Shown here: one piece after another, positions 23,628 through 30,642 of the stretch | Position numbering within the stretch: the stretch's first letter is position 1 | Layout: each line of letters starts with the position of its first letter | Source of the DNA: a virus | IMG/VR virus record: IMGVR_UViG_3300025112_000077 | Location: 1 to 34,572 of that record | Reading direction: 5' to 3' (one strand) | Length of the DNA: 34,572 nt | Notes under the pieces: generated by a model | Told to the model about the DNA's origin: nothing | The model's database searches: none | The model's input: the letters and a program-made list of their open reading frames with translations, nothing else | Position numbers and translations under genes: made by a program

Positions 23628-24314
23628 GCACGATACGAATGGGACATCGAGACAATCGAACACTTCCCGGCGGGCGTGATAAAGCACGCGCCGGAAGGCG
23701 CGGCCGACGTGGTCGACCACTGCCATTTCGACACGCTGCGTGAAGTTGTGGAGTGGTTTTCGGACTATGGTTTCTCGCCGGGGGTTGAAGACATGGATCC
23801 AAAGGCGACGCATAGAAGCTATGCCGTCGTTCTGGTGAAGGACAGCGCGAAGGGCAGGTGTTGGGCGTATGCGGACGCGGCCGGGATGGCCAACTGTTTC
23901 GCCGGCGACGAAGGGGACAACGTGCCGGTTCGGTTCCTACTTGAGTGGGAACAGCACGGGGCCGGGATTGTCGAAGGGTTGTTCGGTCGTCCCGGAGAAA
24001 CGGTATCCGTAACGGTTGCGGGCAAATCGTGGTATGCGTGGCAACGTGAAGATCCAGAAAACTACGAATTCGACAACCCGGAATGGCAGGAAATCAACAG
24101 GGGCGCAACGTGGCGAAAGCGCGGCAAGGGGCATCAGGTGGAAGTGTCCGGGCGACGGGCGACGCTGAAGGACATTGCCGACGCTATGCGGGACATGGGA
24201 GAAAGCTATGTCGACTTTATGGAAGCCGAAGGGCGGGCAGCGGGTCGCGCGTTGATTGCGGGAGCGCGTCGGATTGTCGAACAATTGGACCAGGACAACG
24301 AAGGGGACGAATGA
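23625..24314 (+). CDS. Hypothetical protein of about 229 residues
   Basis: Not recognised. The product is acidic and appears to have an N-terminal half with strands (YEWDIETIEHFPAGVI, SYAVVLVKD) and a C-terminal half with WYAWQREDPENYEF, HQVEVSGRRATLKDIADAM and a helix full of Ala/Arg (AEGRAAGRALIAGARRIVEQ). The end, DQDNEGDE, is coded by the next copy of the start-associated repeat. The product has no membrane segment. Function unknown. Confidence 0.6.
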   Translation: MARYEWDIETIEHFPAGVIKHAPEGAADVVDHCHFDTLREVVEWFSDYGFSPGVEDMDPKATHRSYAVVLVKDSAKGRCWAYADAAGMANCFAGDEGDNVPVRFLLEWEQHGAGIVEGLFGRPGETVSVTVAGKSWYAWQREDPENYEFDNPEWQEINRGATWRKRGKGHQVEVSGRRATLKDIADAMRDMGESYVDFMEAEGRAAGRALIAGARRIVEQLDQDNEGDE

Positions 24315-24316
24315 TG
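24288..24316 (+). repeat. Start-associated 29-nt repeat, copy C
   Basis: Differs from copy A by one base (GACAAC for GAAAAC). It encodes DQDNEGDE at the end of the upstream protein and contains the SD and start of the gene at 24314. Confidence 0.8.
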
Positions 24317-24694
24317 AAAACCCGAACCTACAAAACGGCCGACAAGCAATTGTTGCGGGACGTTATGGTCAACGACTGGCCGGAATGGTTTTTGGACGTC
24401 GCGAAACACGCCACGTTTCAAGGAATCCACGCGCAATACTTCAACGCCGGATTGTCGGGCGGGGCCGCGCTGTCCATGAAACGAAAAATGTGCCCGCGTG
24501 GATCGTTCAACGAACTGGCGTTGAATGCGGGTTGTGATGTCGGGGAAGCAATCGCGGCACTGGAACCGGACGCCGTCGCGCAGTTGGTGCGGCATCTGAA
24601 ACTGGTGGCGGCGGGCGAGACTGGCAAAAAGGCAACAAACCGCGGCGAACTGCGGGACGCCGCGGCGCGGATGAAATCATTTCGGAATCAGTAA
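24314..24694 (+). CDS. Hypothetical 126-residue protein
   Basis: Not recognised. The product has a basic N-terminus (MKTRTYKTADKQLLRD), a middle with WPEWFLDVAKHATFQGI and a C-terminal helix rich in Ala and Leu (VGEAIAALEPDAVAQLVRHL). Two Cys residues (CPRGSF, GCDVGE) may be structural. It may act as a small helical binding protein. Start is inside a repeat copy. Function unknown. Confidence 0.58.
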   Translation: MKTRTYKTADKQLLRDVMVNDWPEWFLDVAKHATFQGIHAQYFNAGLSGGAALSMKRKMCPRGSFNELALNAGCDVGEAIAALEPDAVAQLVRHLKLVAAGETGKKATNRGELRDAAARMKSFRNQ

Positions 24695-24707
24695 ACAACA
24701 AACCGAC

Positions 24708-24736
24708 GACCAGGAACACGAAGGGGACGAATGATG
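24708..24736 (+). repeat. Start-associated 29-nt repeat, copy D
   Basis: Differs from copy A by one base (GAACAC for GAAAAC). It is non-coding here because the upstream gene stops at 24694, so the sequence is conserved for its own sake. Confidence 0.8.
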
Positions 24737-24913
24737 GCGGAAGAACAAACGCCGTTTTATATGCGGATGCCGGCCGCGTGGCTGGACGAAATCGACAAGC
24801 GGCGCGGCAAGGCGTCGCGGGCGGAATATGTCCGGGAGTGTATCCGCGACCGAATAGGCCGGCGGAAATTCCCGGCCGCGCGTGGACAGGGCCGGCCGCG
24901 GTTGGACGACTAA
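24734..24913 (+). CDS. Ribbon-helix-helix-like small DNA-binding protein
   Basis: The 59-residue product looks like a CopG/Arc-type ribbon-helix-helix protein: strand TPFYMRMPAAWLDEI, a helix with RGKASRAEYVRECIRDRI, and a basic tail (GQGRPRLDD). Such proteins repress their own promoters or act as antitoxins. It ends the rightward cassette. Its stop overlaps by four nt (CTAA) with the stop of the leftward gene, so the two operons converge. It is a candidate for the regulator that binds the palindrome at 22756, but this is untested. Confidence 0.65.
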   Translation: MAEEQTPFYMRMPAAWLDEIDKRRGKASRAEYVRECIRDRIGRRKFPAARGQGRPRLDD

Positions 24914-26658
24914 TCGTCCGACGCCGGCAATTCGCGGACGACGCGGAACCCTGTCGAAGCGTGCGGGACGGTTTCGTGTATAGCCCTCAACGCCGCGGAA
25001 CGGCCTTTCCACGGCAACGACGTAAACGTCCCGGATCGCAGTATCGCGCGCGGCGTACCTTTACGGTCTACGATTGTTGTCGACGTCCATTCTTCGACGT
25101 TGCCAATCGTGTCGAACAACCCCCACGGATTCGCGGGACAACTGGCGACGGCGTCGGGGCGTTGTATCTTTCGCGGGCCAACAACGGCCGCGGCGGAAAC
25201 GGCGGCGGCACTGTCGCCAAGCCACCAGGACGTTTGACTACCCGCGCGGCACGCGTATTCCCATTCGATCGACGTCGGCAAACGGTAGGTTTCGCCGGAC
25301 TCGTCGGACAACCATTTACAAAACGCGTTCGCGTCAACGCGTGTAATGTTGCGGACCGGGTGGTTTATGGGCGGTCGACCGTGTTTCGAATTGTTCCAGT
25401 TGAATTCCCGCGAACGGAGCCAACGCGACACGCCGTCCGCGGCGGACCGGCGTCCAGTTCCGCCGCGGGTTCCGTATTGTTCCGCCGTCGACAAATACCC
25501 GGTGGCCTGTCGAAAACGCTGCCATTGGTCGACCGTTATTTCCGTCGTCCCAATGTAGAAACCGGCAACCGACGCAACGCGGCGCGGGGATTCCAGGGCC
25601 AACGAATCAAGGACGAATTGCGGTTGTGGTTTGGTGTCCGTAGTAATGTCGTCGAGCATTCGCGCGACGGTGTCCGCGGCGGTTCCCGCGACAAACGTTC
25701 CCGGCGGAATCAATGAAAGCGGCACGCCGACGGGTCCGGTGGCGCGTAACGCGTGGCCGGAATTGGCCGCGAAGTCCTGTTGATAAAACGTCGCGTCCGC
25801 GGCGGTGACGTGTGCGGGTTCGACGGTGCGCCACCTGGACGGTGGCGGGGTGGGTGTCTGCAACCAGAATCCCGCGGCGGCGGCAACGCCAACAGCGACC
25901 AGGGCGGACACGATGTAACGTTGTCGGCGCCAAATCGGCCGGCGTAGTCTGTTGGCAATCGCGACGCCAAGTTGTTCGGCGGTTCCCGACCACTCGCCAT
26001 TCCAAACCGAAACCGCAAGCGGTGCCAAGTCGTGTGGCCACGGCGCGGAAAGCGGATCACTTTTCGGCAAGTCCGTTCCGGTTCGAAGTCGGTACGTCAA
26101 AGCCAACAACGAAAACAGGTCTTGGCAACGCGGAAACAACAGGGACGGAAACGGCGGCGGTTGATCGTGCGACACGGAGTCCGACAATCCGGACAAATAC
26201 AACACGTTGTCCGTTCCCAGAATTACGGAACTCGCGACGATGTGGCCGTGTTGTTCGTCCAGTCCGTGACAGTAGCCAACCAGTCGCGACAATTCGCGAA
26301 CCAGGGCGGCGGTTCGTTCCGGGTTGAGTCGCTGCCCAGAAATGAGGGACTGGTCGATTGTTTGGCCGGCAACCAATCGGTGAACGACAAACAATTCGCC
26401 GTCGTGTATTCCCATTTCCAACGGCAACAAAAGTCCGACCGGCGCGGCCGGCGCCAACGATTGCCGAATCGTTGCCAGTTGATTCAACAATGACAATTCG
26501 TCTTCGACGGTATCGACCGGAACGAAGTCGACGACGACAGGTCCGACGTGCGGCCGTTTCAAAAACAACGGCGCCGGGTTCATTGTCTCGCGGCGTGTTC
26601 CGCCACGGGATTCGACACGGTGGAATTGTGTCGTTGTCTTTTCGTTACGAAGTTGCAT
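24910..26658 (-). CDS. Pseudokinase - transmembrane - formylglycine-generating-enzyme-like fusion (moron)
   Basis: Residues about 80-235 of the 582-residue product align with a Ser/Thr kinase C-lobe (LFVVHRLVAGQTIDQSL). The catalytic loop reads HGHIVASSVI where HRDLKPxNI is expected, and the DFG position reads LSGLS, so it should not be an active kinase. One membrane helix lies at about 248-266. Residues 313-575 match the FGE-sulfatase fold (IPPGTFVAG, DTIGNVEEW, FRVVREL), but the catalytic Cys pair of aerobic FGEs is missing (KGRSAALR instead), so it is probably a binding domain. Such fusions are common in planctomycetes. A perfect SD (GGAGGG) precedes the start. Adjacent to the integrase, it is likely expressed in the lysogen. 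Confidence 0.8.
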   Translation of the reverse strand: MQLRNEKTTTQFHRVESRGGTRRETMNPAPLFLKRPHVGPVVVDFVPVDTVEDELSLLNQLATIRQSLAPAAPVGLLLPLEMGIHDGELFVVHRLVAGQTIDQSLISGQRLNPERTAALVRELSRLVGYCHGLDEQHGHIVASSVILGTDNVLYLSGLSDSVSHDQPPPFPSLLFPRCQDLFSLLALTYRLRTGTDLPKSDPLSAPWPHDLAPLAVSVWNGEWSGTAEQLGVAIANRLRRPIWRRQRYIVSALVAVGVAAAAGFWLQTPTPPPSRWRTVEPAHVTAADATFYQQDFAANSGHALRATGPVGVPLSLIPPGTFVAGTAADTVARMLDDITTDTKPQPQFVLDSLALESPRRVASVAGFYIGTTEITVDQWQRFRQATGYLSTAEQYGTRGGTGRRSAADGVSRWLRSREFNWNNSKHGRPPINHPVRNITRVDANAFCKWLSDESGETYRLPTSIEWEYACRAGSQTSWWLGDSAAAVSAAAVVGPRKIQRPDAVASCPANPWGLFDTIGNVEEWTSTTIVDRKGTPRAILRSGTFTSLPWKGRSAALRAIHETVPHASTGFRVVRELPASDD

Positions 26659-26677
26659 CGTTATCCCTCCGGAAGCA

Positions 26678-26706
26678 ATTCAAAACCAACAAACTGGACG
26701 TGTCAA
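26678..26706 (-). promoter_or_regulatory. Promoter for the pseudokinase-FGE gene
   Basis: Read leftward: TTGACA (26706-26701), 17 bp, TTGAAT (26683-26678). The -35 is perfect and the -10 matches 4 of 6. It lies just upstream of the SD at 26670-26665 and of ATG 26658, and overlaps the end of the integrase gene. An own promoter fits a moron. Confidence 0.5.
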
Positions 26707-27842
26707 CCGTCGCACAAGATTTCGTTTATATGTCCTGCAATCGTCGCGAGTTCTTCCCGGACGACTTCCGCGTATATCGCGGTCGTGTCTAGGCTGTCGT
26801 GTCCTAGCCAACGTTGGGCGGCCTGTTGGCCAAGGCGGGCCGACACGTCCGTCCCGATTGCGTGACGTAGTCGGTTGGGCGTCCAGTGCGGGACGTCGAA
26901 CCCGGCGCGTCGGGCGCGGCCGATTCCGCGGGACACGGCGTGTCGGTAACTAGTCGTTGTGTAATGCGGGCCGACAACGCCGGACGTGTTGGACTTGTCC
27001 GGACGTGTGGGCCGGAACATATACGCCGACGGATCCGCCGTGAAAAATTCCCGGACGGTCGGTTGGACGATTGCCGGGATTGCCTTTTCGAGAACCCGCG
27101 AACCCTCTTGGCGTTTCGTTCCTTCGGTCGCCGTGTAAAACCAAACGGGTCCGGACGTGTCTATGTCGATTTCTCGCATCACAACAACTTCGCCCGGACG
27201 CATTCCGCACACGTATTGAATTCGAACCATTCCGCCAATATCGGCCGACACAAACGGCAACACCAATTCGGCAACCGTCCAGGGCACACGCGGAACCGCG
27301 CGCGACGCCGGCGGCGTGAGTCCCTGCAAATTCGACTTGCCGGGTTGCAGACCGTCCACGGTCTTCAAGTCGGCGCATTGCGTCCCTGTCACGCCGGCCG
27401 CGGGGACAACAGAAACCGCCCAGCGGAACCAGCGACGAAGGCGGTTCACGCGCTGATTTATAACGCGATGTCGCCAGTTCTTCCGGATCATTTCCGATTG
27501 TGTCGTTAGCAACCGGGCCGCGTCGAAATTGGACGCGGGCGTTTTGCCAAACAACTTGACGACCACGCGGACGGACTCGCGAATGTTGATAAATTCGGCG
27601 GGCGAATAATGTTCTTCGCAAAATGCGAGATACCGAACCGCCAACCGTCGAACCGACATTGTCCGTTTCGGGGCGGGCTGGTCTTCCTGGTCGAATTCGC
27701 CGGCGGCGTGCCGGGCCAACCATTTCCGGTAGTCCCTGTCCGCTTTCGCGGATCCCCATTCGCCGAAAAAATATCGGACGCCGCGGTAGTCGACGGCGGC
27801 GCGGTTTTGGGTTTTCTTACGTAGTTGCGGGATTCGGGCCAT
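26703..27842 (-). CDS. Tyrosine-type integrase
   Basis: The 379-residue product is a site-specific recombinase that joins attP to attB. The catalytic residues lie in the C-terminal half: Arg215 (GMRPGE), Lys243 (TKRQ), box II NRLRH (Asn323, Arg326, His327; the first position is Asn where His or Lys is more common), His348 (WLGHDS) and the nucleophile Tyr357 (TTAIYAE). The N-terminus is basic and likely has the arm-type DNA-binding domain (MARIPQLRKKTQNRAAVDYRG). The att-like core lies about 110 nt upstream of the start, a normal arrangement. Excisionase is not obvious, though the DUF1580-like gene is a candidate. Confidence 0.9.
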   Translation of the reverse strand: MARIPQLRKKTQNRAAVDYRGVRYFFGEWGSAKADRDYRKWLARHAAGEFDQEDQPAPKRTMSVRRLAVRYLAFCEEHYSPAEFINIRESVRVVVKLFGKTPASNFDAARLLTTQSEMIRKNWRHRVINQRVNRLRRWFRWAVSVVPAAGVTGTQCADLKTVDGLQPGKSNLQGLTPPASRAVPRVPWTVAELVLPFVSADIGGMVRIQYVCGMRPGEVVVMREIDIDTSGPVWFYTATEGTKRQEGSRVLEKAIPAIVQPTVREFFTADPSAYMFRPTRPDKSNTSGVVGPHYTTTSYRHAVSRGIGRARRAGFDVPHWTPNRLRHAIGTDVSARLGQQAAQRWLGHDSLDTTAIYAEVVREELATIAGHINEILCDG

Positions 27843-27950
27843 AGCGCAAGTTCTCCAATTCCGGACTATTTCCGGACTGCGAGGAAAACCGCGCCGGCCG
27901 TTTGTGGGCCGGGTTGCCGTAAGTCGGGCAATCGGTTCGAGTTAGTAAAG

Positions 27951-27992
27951 TCGGGACGACAGGATTTGAACCTGCGACCTCTTGACCCCCAG
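27951..27992 (-). other. attP core: 3' part of a tRNA-Pro(GGG) gene
   Basis: Read on the minus strand this 42-nt stretch is the anticodon loop (CTGGGGG, anticodon GGG), TCAAG half-stem, variable loop, T-arm (GCAGG TTCAAAT CCTGT), acceptor half (CGTCCCG) and discriminator A of tRNA-Pro. The 5' half is missing: the bases before it (GGTTC) cannot pair with TCAAG. Phages that integrate into tRNA genes carry exactly this part so that integration restores the gene. The integrase gene is adjacent. Confidence 0.8.
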
Positions 27993-28109
27993 GAACCGAA
28001 CCGGGTTTGTCGCAACCGAATACGTCGGAAAAAAAGGCGTTTTTGTGGTGACAAGTGGGAACAACAGAGGACAAAAAATCCGGACTATTCCGGACTATTC
28101 CCGCGCCGG

Positions 28110-28412
28110 TCAATCGTTGCCGGCTTGTCGTTTCAAGTGACGTGCGCGGGCCAACGCGGATTCGACGTTGGCTAGAAATTCGGACATCAGAGTCGACGCG
28201 CGATCACCTTTTGTGACTCCGTCGACCAGCATCGTGTCCAGGTCTAGCGATTTCATCGAATCCGCTATCGCGGACATCTCGTTAGCCATTCCCGCCCACT
28301 CGTCAGACAGGGCGACGAAGTCGGCCGGCGTTCTCGGGGCTTTGCGGCGCGAATTGGATTTGTCACCAAACCCGCCACGTCCGCCACCGTTTTTTTGTTG
28401 CGTGGGAACCAT
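28110..28412 (-). CDS. Hypothetical small helical protein next to the divergent control region
   Basis: Not recognised. The 100-residue product begins with a Gly/Lys/Arg-rich N-terminus (KNGGGRGGFGDKSNSRRK), then a helix with ADFVALSDEWAGMANEMSAIAD and another with LANVESALARARHLKRQAG. It may be a DNA-binding or coiled-coil protein. ATG 28412 has a perfect GGAGG 8 nt upstream. It is divergent from the DUF1580-like gene and lies between the att core and the early operon, the place where phages keep regulators. Confidence 0.65.
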   Translation of the reverse strand: MVPTQQKNGGGRGGFGDKSNSRRKAPRTPADFVALSDEWAGMANEMSAIADSMKSLDLDTMLVDGVTKGDRASTLMSEFLANVESALARARHLKRQAGND

Positions 28413-28443
28413 AGAAATTACCTCCGCTATGAGTATCGGCAAA

Positions 28444-28472
28444 GTTATATCAACAGAACAACAAAAGAACAA
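28444..28472 (-). promoter_or_regulatory. Probable leftward promoter
   Basis: Read leftward: TTGTTC (28472-28467), 17 bp, TATAAC (28449-28444). The -10 is good, the -35 poor. It sits about 32 nt before ATG 28412 in an AT-rich stretch between divergent genes. Confidence 0.4.
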
Positions 28473-28566
28473 CGGGCAAGATGCCGATTTACTATTCCGA
28501 CAACGTTACGAAATCAAAACAAACCCATTGCAATTCAATAAACAAATCTGTACGTTCGGTCGCGTC

Positions 28567-28863
28567 ATGGAAGGACAAGAATTACTGACACTGTCGAAGG
28601 CCGCAAAACTGTTCCCTGGTCGGAACGGAAAAACGGTCCATTTGAAAACGCTATGCCGGCGGATCCGCGTCGGTTCCCGCGGCGTTCGCTTGCGGGCAAT
28701 CAACGACGGCGGCCGTTGGTTTACTTGCGCCGATTGGGTCCGGGACTTCCTGGACGCGCAAACCAGCAACGCGACCGCCGGGCGTTTGCATCCGTCCGCC
28801 GTGGACGAAGACGACGACCGGGCCGCGGCTGAACTGTTAAACCGTTGGGGGTTGGAATCGTGA
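28567..28863 (+). CDS. DUF1580-like small helix-turn-helix protein
   Basis: The 98-residue product has TLSKAAKLFPGRNGKTVHLK, then TLCRRIRVGSRGVRLRAI and GGRWFTCADWVRDFLDA. This matches the small DUF1580 family of planctomycete genomes (HTH/excisionase-like fold). It could be an excisionase or transcription regulator and is the first gene of the early operon. I chose ATG 28567; upstream in-frame starts would add a poorly conserved segment over the likely control region. No good SD precedes it. Confidence 0.7.
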   Translation: MEGQELLTLSKAAKLFPGRNGKTVHLKTLCRRIRVGSRGVRLRAINDGGRWFTCADWVRDFLDAQTSNATAGRLHPSAVDEDDDRAAAELLNRWGLES

Positions 28864-29057
28864 AGTGTTTGACGTGCAAGAATCCCGCGAAACGCCGCGG
28901 CCTGTGTGACGCGTGTTACGCGCAAGCGGCGCGCCGGGTGCAAAAGGGCGACGCGGAGTGGGGCCAGTTGGAAAAGGCCGGGTTGTGTCTACCACGGCGC
29001 CGGCGTCGCGGCGGTTGGAACAAAAAAGCGGACGCGGCTTTGGAGGGCGGGAACTAA
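28860..29057 (+). CDS. Small zinc-finger protein
   Basis: The 65-residue product has CLTCKNPAKRRGLCDACY, two CxxC pairs with 11 residues between, which should bind one zinc ion, followed by a basic region (CLPRRRRRGGWNKK). It starts at GTG 28860, overlapping the preceding stop (GTGA). It probably binds nucleic acid. Function unknown. Confidence 0.65.
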   Translation: MKCLTCKNPAKRRGLCDACYAQAARRVQKGDAEWGQLEKAGLCLPRRRRRGGWNKKADAALEGGN

Positions 29058-29302
29058 TGTCGTTGGTTCTAACCAGGAAAACCGGCGAAGCGATTTTGAT
29101 TCGCGCGGACGGCGTCGAAATCGTGGTCCGGGTTTGCAAGGTCACAAAAACTACCGCACGGGTTGCGATTGACGCGCCGGCGGGTGTCGAAATTTTACGG
29201 ACGGAATTGGAGAACAAAGAAAGTGGCACGAACACCAACACAAACACGACCGAAACGACCGCCGAAACCGGCCGAACAAAACGAACGCCGGCCGGCGTTT
29301 GA
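29057..29302 (+). CDS. csrA: CsrA homologue (carbon storage regulator)
   Basis: The 81-residue product begins MSLVLTRKTGEAILIRADGV and continues with VRVCKVTKTTARVAIDAPAGVEILRTEL, the full CsrA fold including the conserved LTRK at the N-terminus and the RVAIDAP strand. CsrA dimers bind GGA motifs in messenger leaders and block or stabilise translation. The last 30 residues (Thr/Asn/Glu-rich) are not part of the fold and lie over the start of the next gene, which overlaps by 80 nt. It starts in a TAATG overlap. It could control phage or host genes; targets are unknown. Confidence 0.85.
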   Translation: MSLVLTRKTGEAILIRADGVEIVVRVCKVTKTTARVAIDAPAGVEILRTELENKESGTNTNTNTTETTAETGRTKRTPAGV

Positions 29303-30059
29303 AATTGTCGGCGGGATTCAACCGCGCGGAATGCGAACGGTCATTTACGGACCGGGCGGCGTCGGAAAAACGGAACTGGCGTCTCTACTCGAAGACGTAG
29401 ACGGGCCGGTGTTGTTCTTGGACCTCGAAGACGGAACCGACCACCTGGACGTGCAGCGGGTCCGCGTGACGGATTGGGACACGTTGCGGGCTGTCACGTC
29501 CGGTCCGGAAGCGTTGACGTCGTACGGCGCTGTCGTCGTTGACTCATTGACGAAGGCCGAAGAACACGCCGCGGCGTGGGTCGTCGAAAACGTCCCACAC
29601 GAAAACGGCGGGTCCGTGTCGTCCGTCGAAGGGTACGGGTTCGGCAAAGGCTACACGCACGTCTACCAGGAATTCGTCGCGCTACTGAACGACTTGGAAC
29701 AAATGGCGCGGTCCGGAACGAATGTCGTTCTGATTTGTCACGAGTGTGTCGCGAACGTTCCCAACCCGACGGGGGCGGACTGGATCCGCTACGAACCGCG
29801 TTTGCAATCGCCGGCGTCGGGGAAGTCGTCCATTCGACTACGCGTAAAGGAATGGGCGGACCACGTTTTGTTCGTCGCGTTTGACACGGTCGTGTCGTCG
29901 GACGGCAAGGCAAGCGGAAGCGGAACGCGAACAATTCATCCGCAGGAACGGCCGGGACATCTTGCGAAGTCGCGCCGGCTGGAACGTCCGATCGCGTATC
30001 GGCGCGGGGACGCGGAAGTGTGGCGACAACTCACCGACGAAGGGGGCGACGACGAATGA
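29223..30059 (+). CDS. Sak4-like RecA-core ATPase (single-strand annealing)
   Basis: The 278-residue product has a Walker A GPGGVGKT, a Walker B AVVVDSL and the RecA-fold pattern VLFLDLEDG and VVLICHE. Phage nucleotide-binding proteins of this type (Sak4 group) promote strand annealing with a partner SSB, encoded directly downstream here. The start is uncertain: GTG 29223 has GGAG 10 nt upstream and overlaps CsrA by 80 nt; ATG 29332 is an alternative. The stop overlaps the SSB start. Confidence 0.75.
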   Translation: MARTPTQTRPKRPPKPAEQNERRPAFEIVGGIQPRGMRTVIYGPGGVGKTELASLLEDVDGPVLFLDLEDGTDHLDVQRVRVTDWDTLRAVTSGPEALTSYGAVVVDSLTKAEEHAAAWVVENVPHENGGSVSSVEGYGFGKGYTHVYQEFVALLNDLEQMARSGTNVVLICHECVANVPNPTGADWIRYEPRLQSPASGKSSIRLRVKEWADHVLFVAFDTVVSSDGKASGSGTRTIHPQERPGHLAKSRRLERPIAYRRGDAEVWRQLTDEGGDDE

Positions 30060-30622
30060 CACAGCGAATCGACAGACAGGGAACGTTCCAGGGCCGCGTC
30101 ATTGACTACGGCGTGAAGAAAGCCAAGTCCGGCGCGGTCGCCGTGACGGTCCACGCCGAAATCGACGCGGCGTTGATAGGTGACGACTGGGAAGACTGGT
30201 CCGAATTCGAATTCGACGCGTTCGGGGACTTATGGGTCGTCGGCAAAACCGGCGAAGTCCTCGAATGGACCGCGCGCGACTTGTGCGAACACGCCGGATG
30301 GGACGGCGACCTGGAGTCCATTTCGTCCGGGACTTGGGAACCGCCGTCGGTTGTGTTCCACGTTCAACCCAACGAATACGAAGGGATTGTCCGGTATCGG
30401 TTGTCGCGGATCGTGGATCCCGAAAAACCTAACCGCGGAACCATTGCCGGACTCGACGGCGACGAGGTCAAGGCGTTGCAAGCGGAACACGGGGCCGCGT
30501 TGCGCGCGGTCGTCGGCGACCTGGTCGAAGAACCGGCCGCGCCGGCGAAACCGAAACGAAAACGACCAACGACGGTTCCGCCGGACGGTGGGCCAACAAA
30601 CGCGGACGAAGTCCCATTCTAA
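30056..30622 (+). CDS. SSB-like single-strand DNA-binding protein
   Basis: The 188-residue product ends NADEVPF, closely like the acidic C-terminal tip (DDDIPF) that SSB proteins use to recruit partners. The centre contains strands (VAVTVHAEIDAALIG, SVVFHVQPNEYEGIVRY), and the linker before the tip is rich in Pro, Lys and Thr. The neighbour is a Sak4-like protein, the typical partner. The fold is inferred because the OB-fold pattern is not strong in sequence. A strong terminator follows. Confidence 0.7.
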   Translation: MTQRIDRQGTFQGRVIDYGVKKAKSGAVAVTVHAEIDAALIGDDWEDWSEFEFDAFGDLWVVGKTGEVLEWTARDLCEHAGWDGDLESISSGTWEPPSVVFHVQPNEYEGIVRYRLSRIVDPEKPNRGTIAGLDGDEVKALQAEHGAALRAVVGDLVEEPAAPAKPKRKRPTTVPPDGGPTNADEVPF

Positions 30623-30642
30623 CGGGAACGGAGTCCCGGTTA

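Noticed and set aside
24910-25600. Diversity-generating retroelement target at the 3' end of the FGE-like gene
   Set aside because: FGE/C-lectin folds are common DGR targets, but no reverse transcriptase or template repeat was seen in the window.
27951-28030. Complete tRNA-Pro gene
   Set aside because: Only the 3' half fits. The 5' bases cannot form the acceptor, D or anticodon stems.
28168-28566. Longer form of the DUF1580-like gene starting at 28168 or 28429
   Set aside because: The added part runs antisense through the 28110 gene or over the AT-rich control region and has no SD. The recognisable domain starts at 28567.
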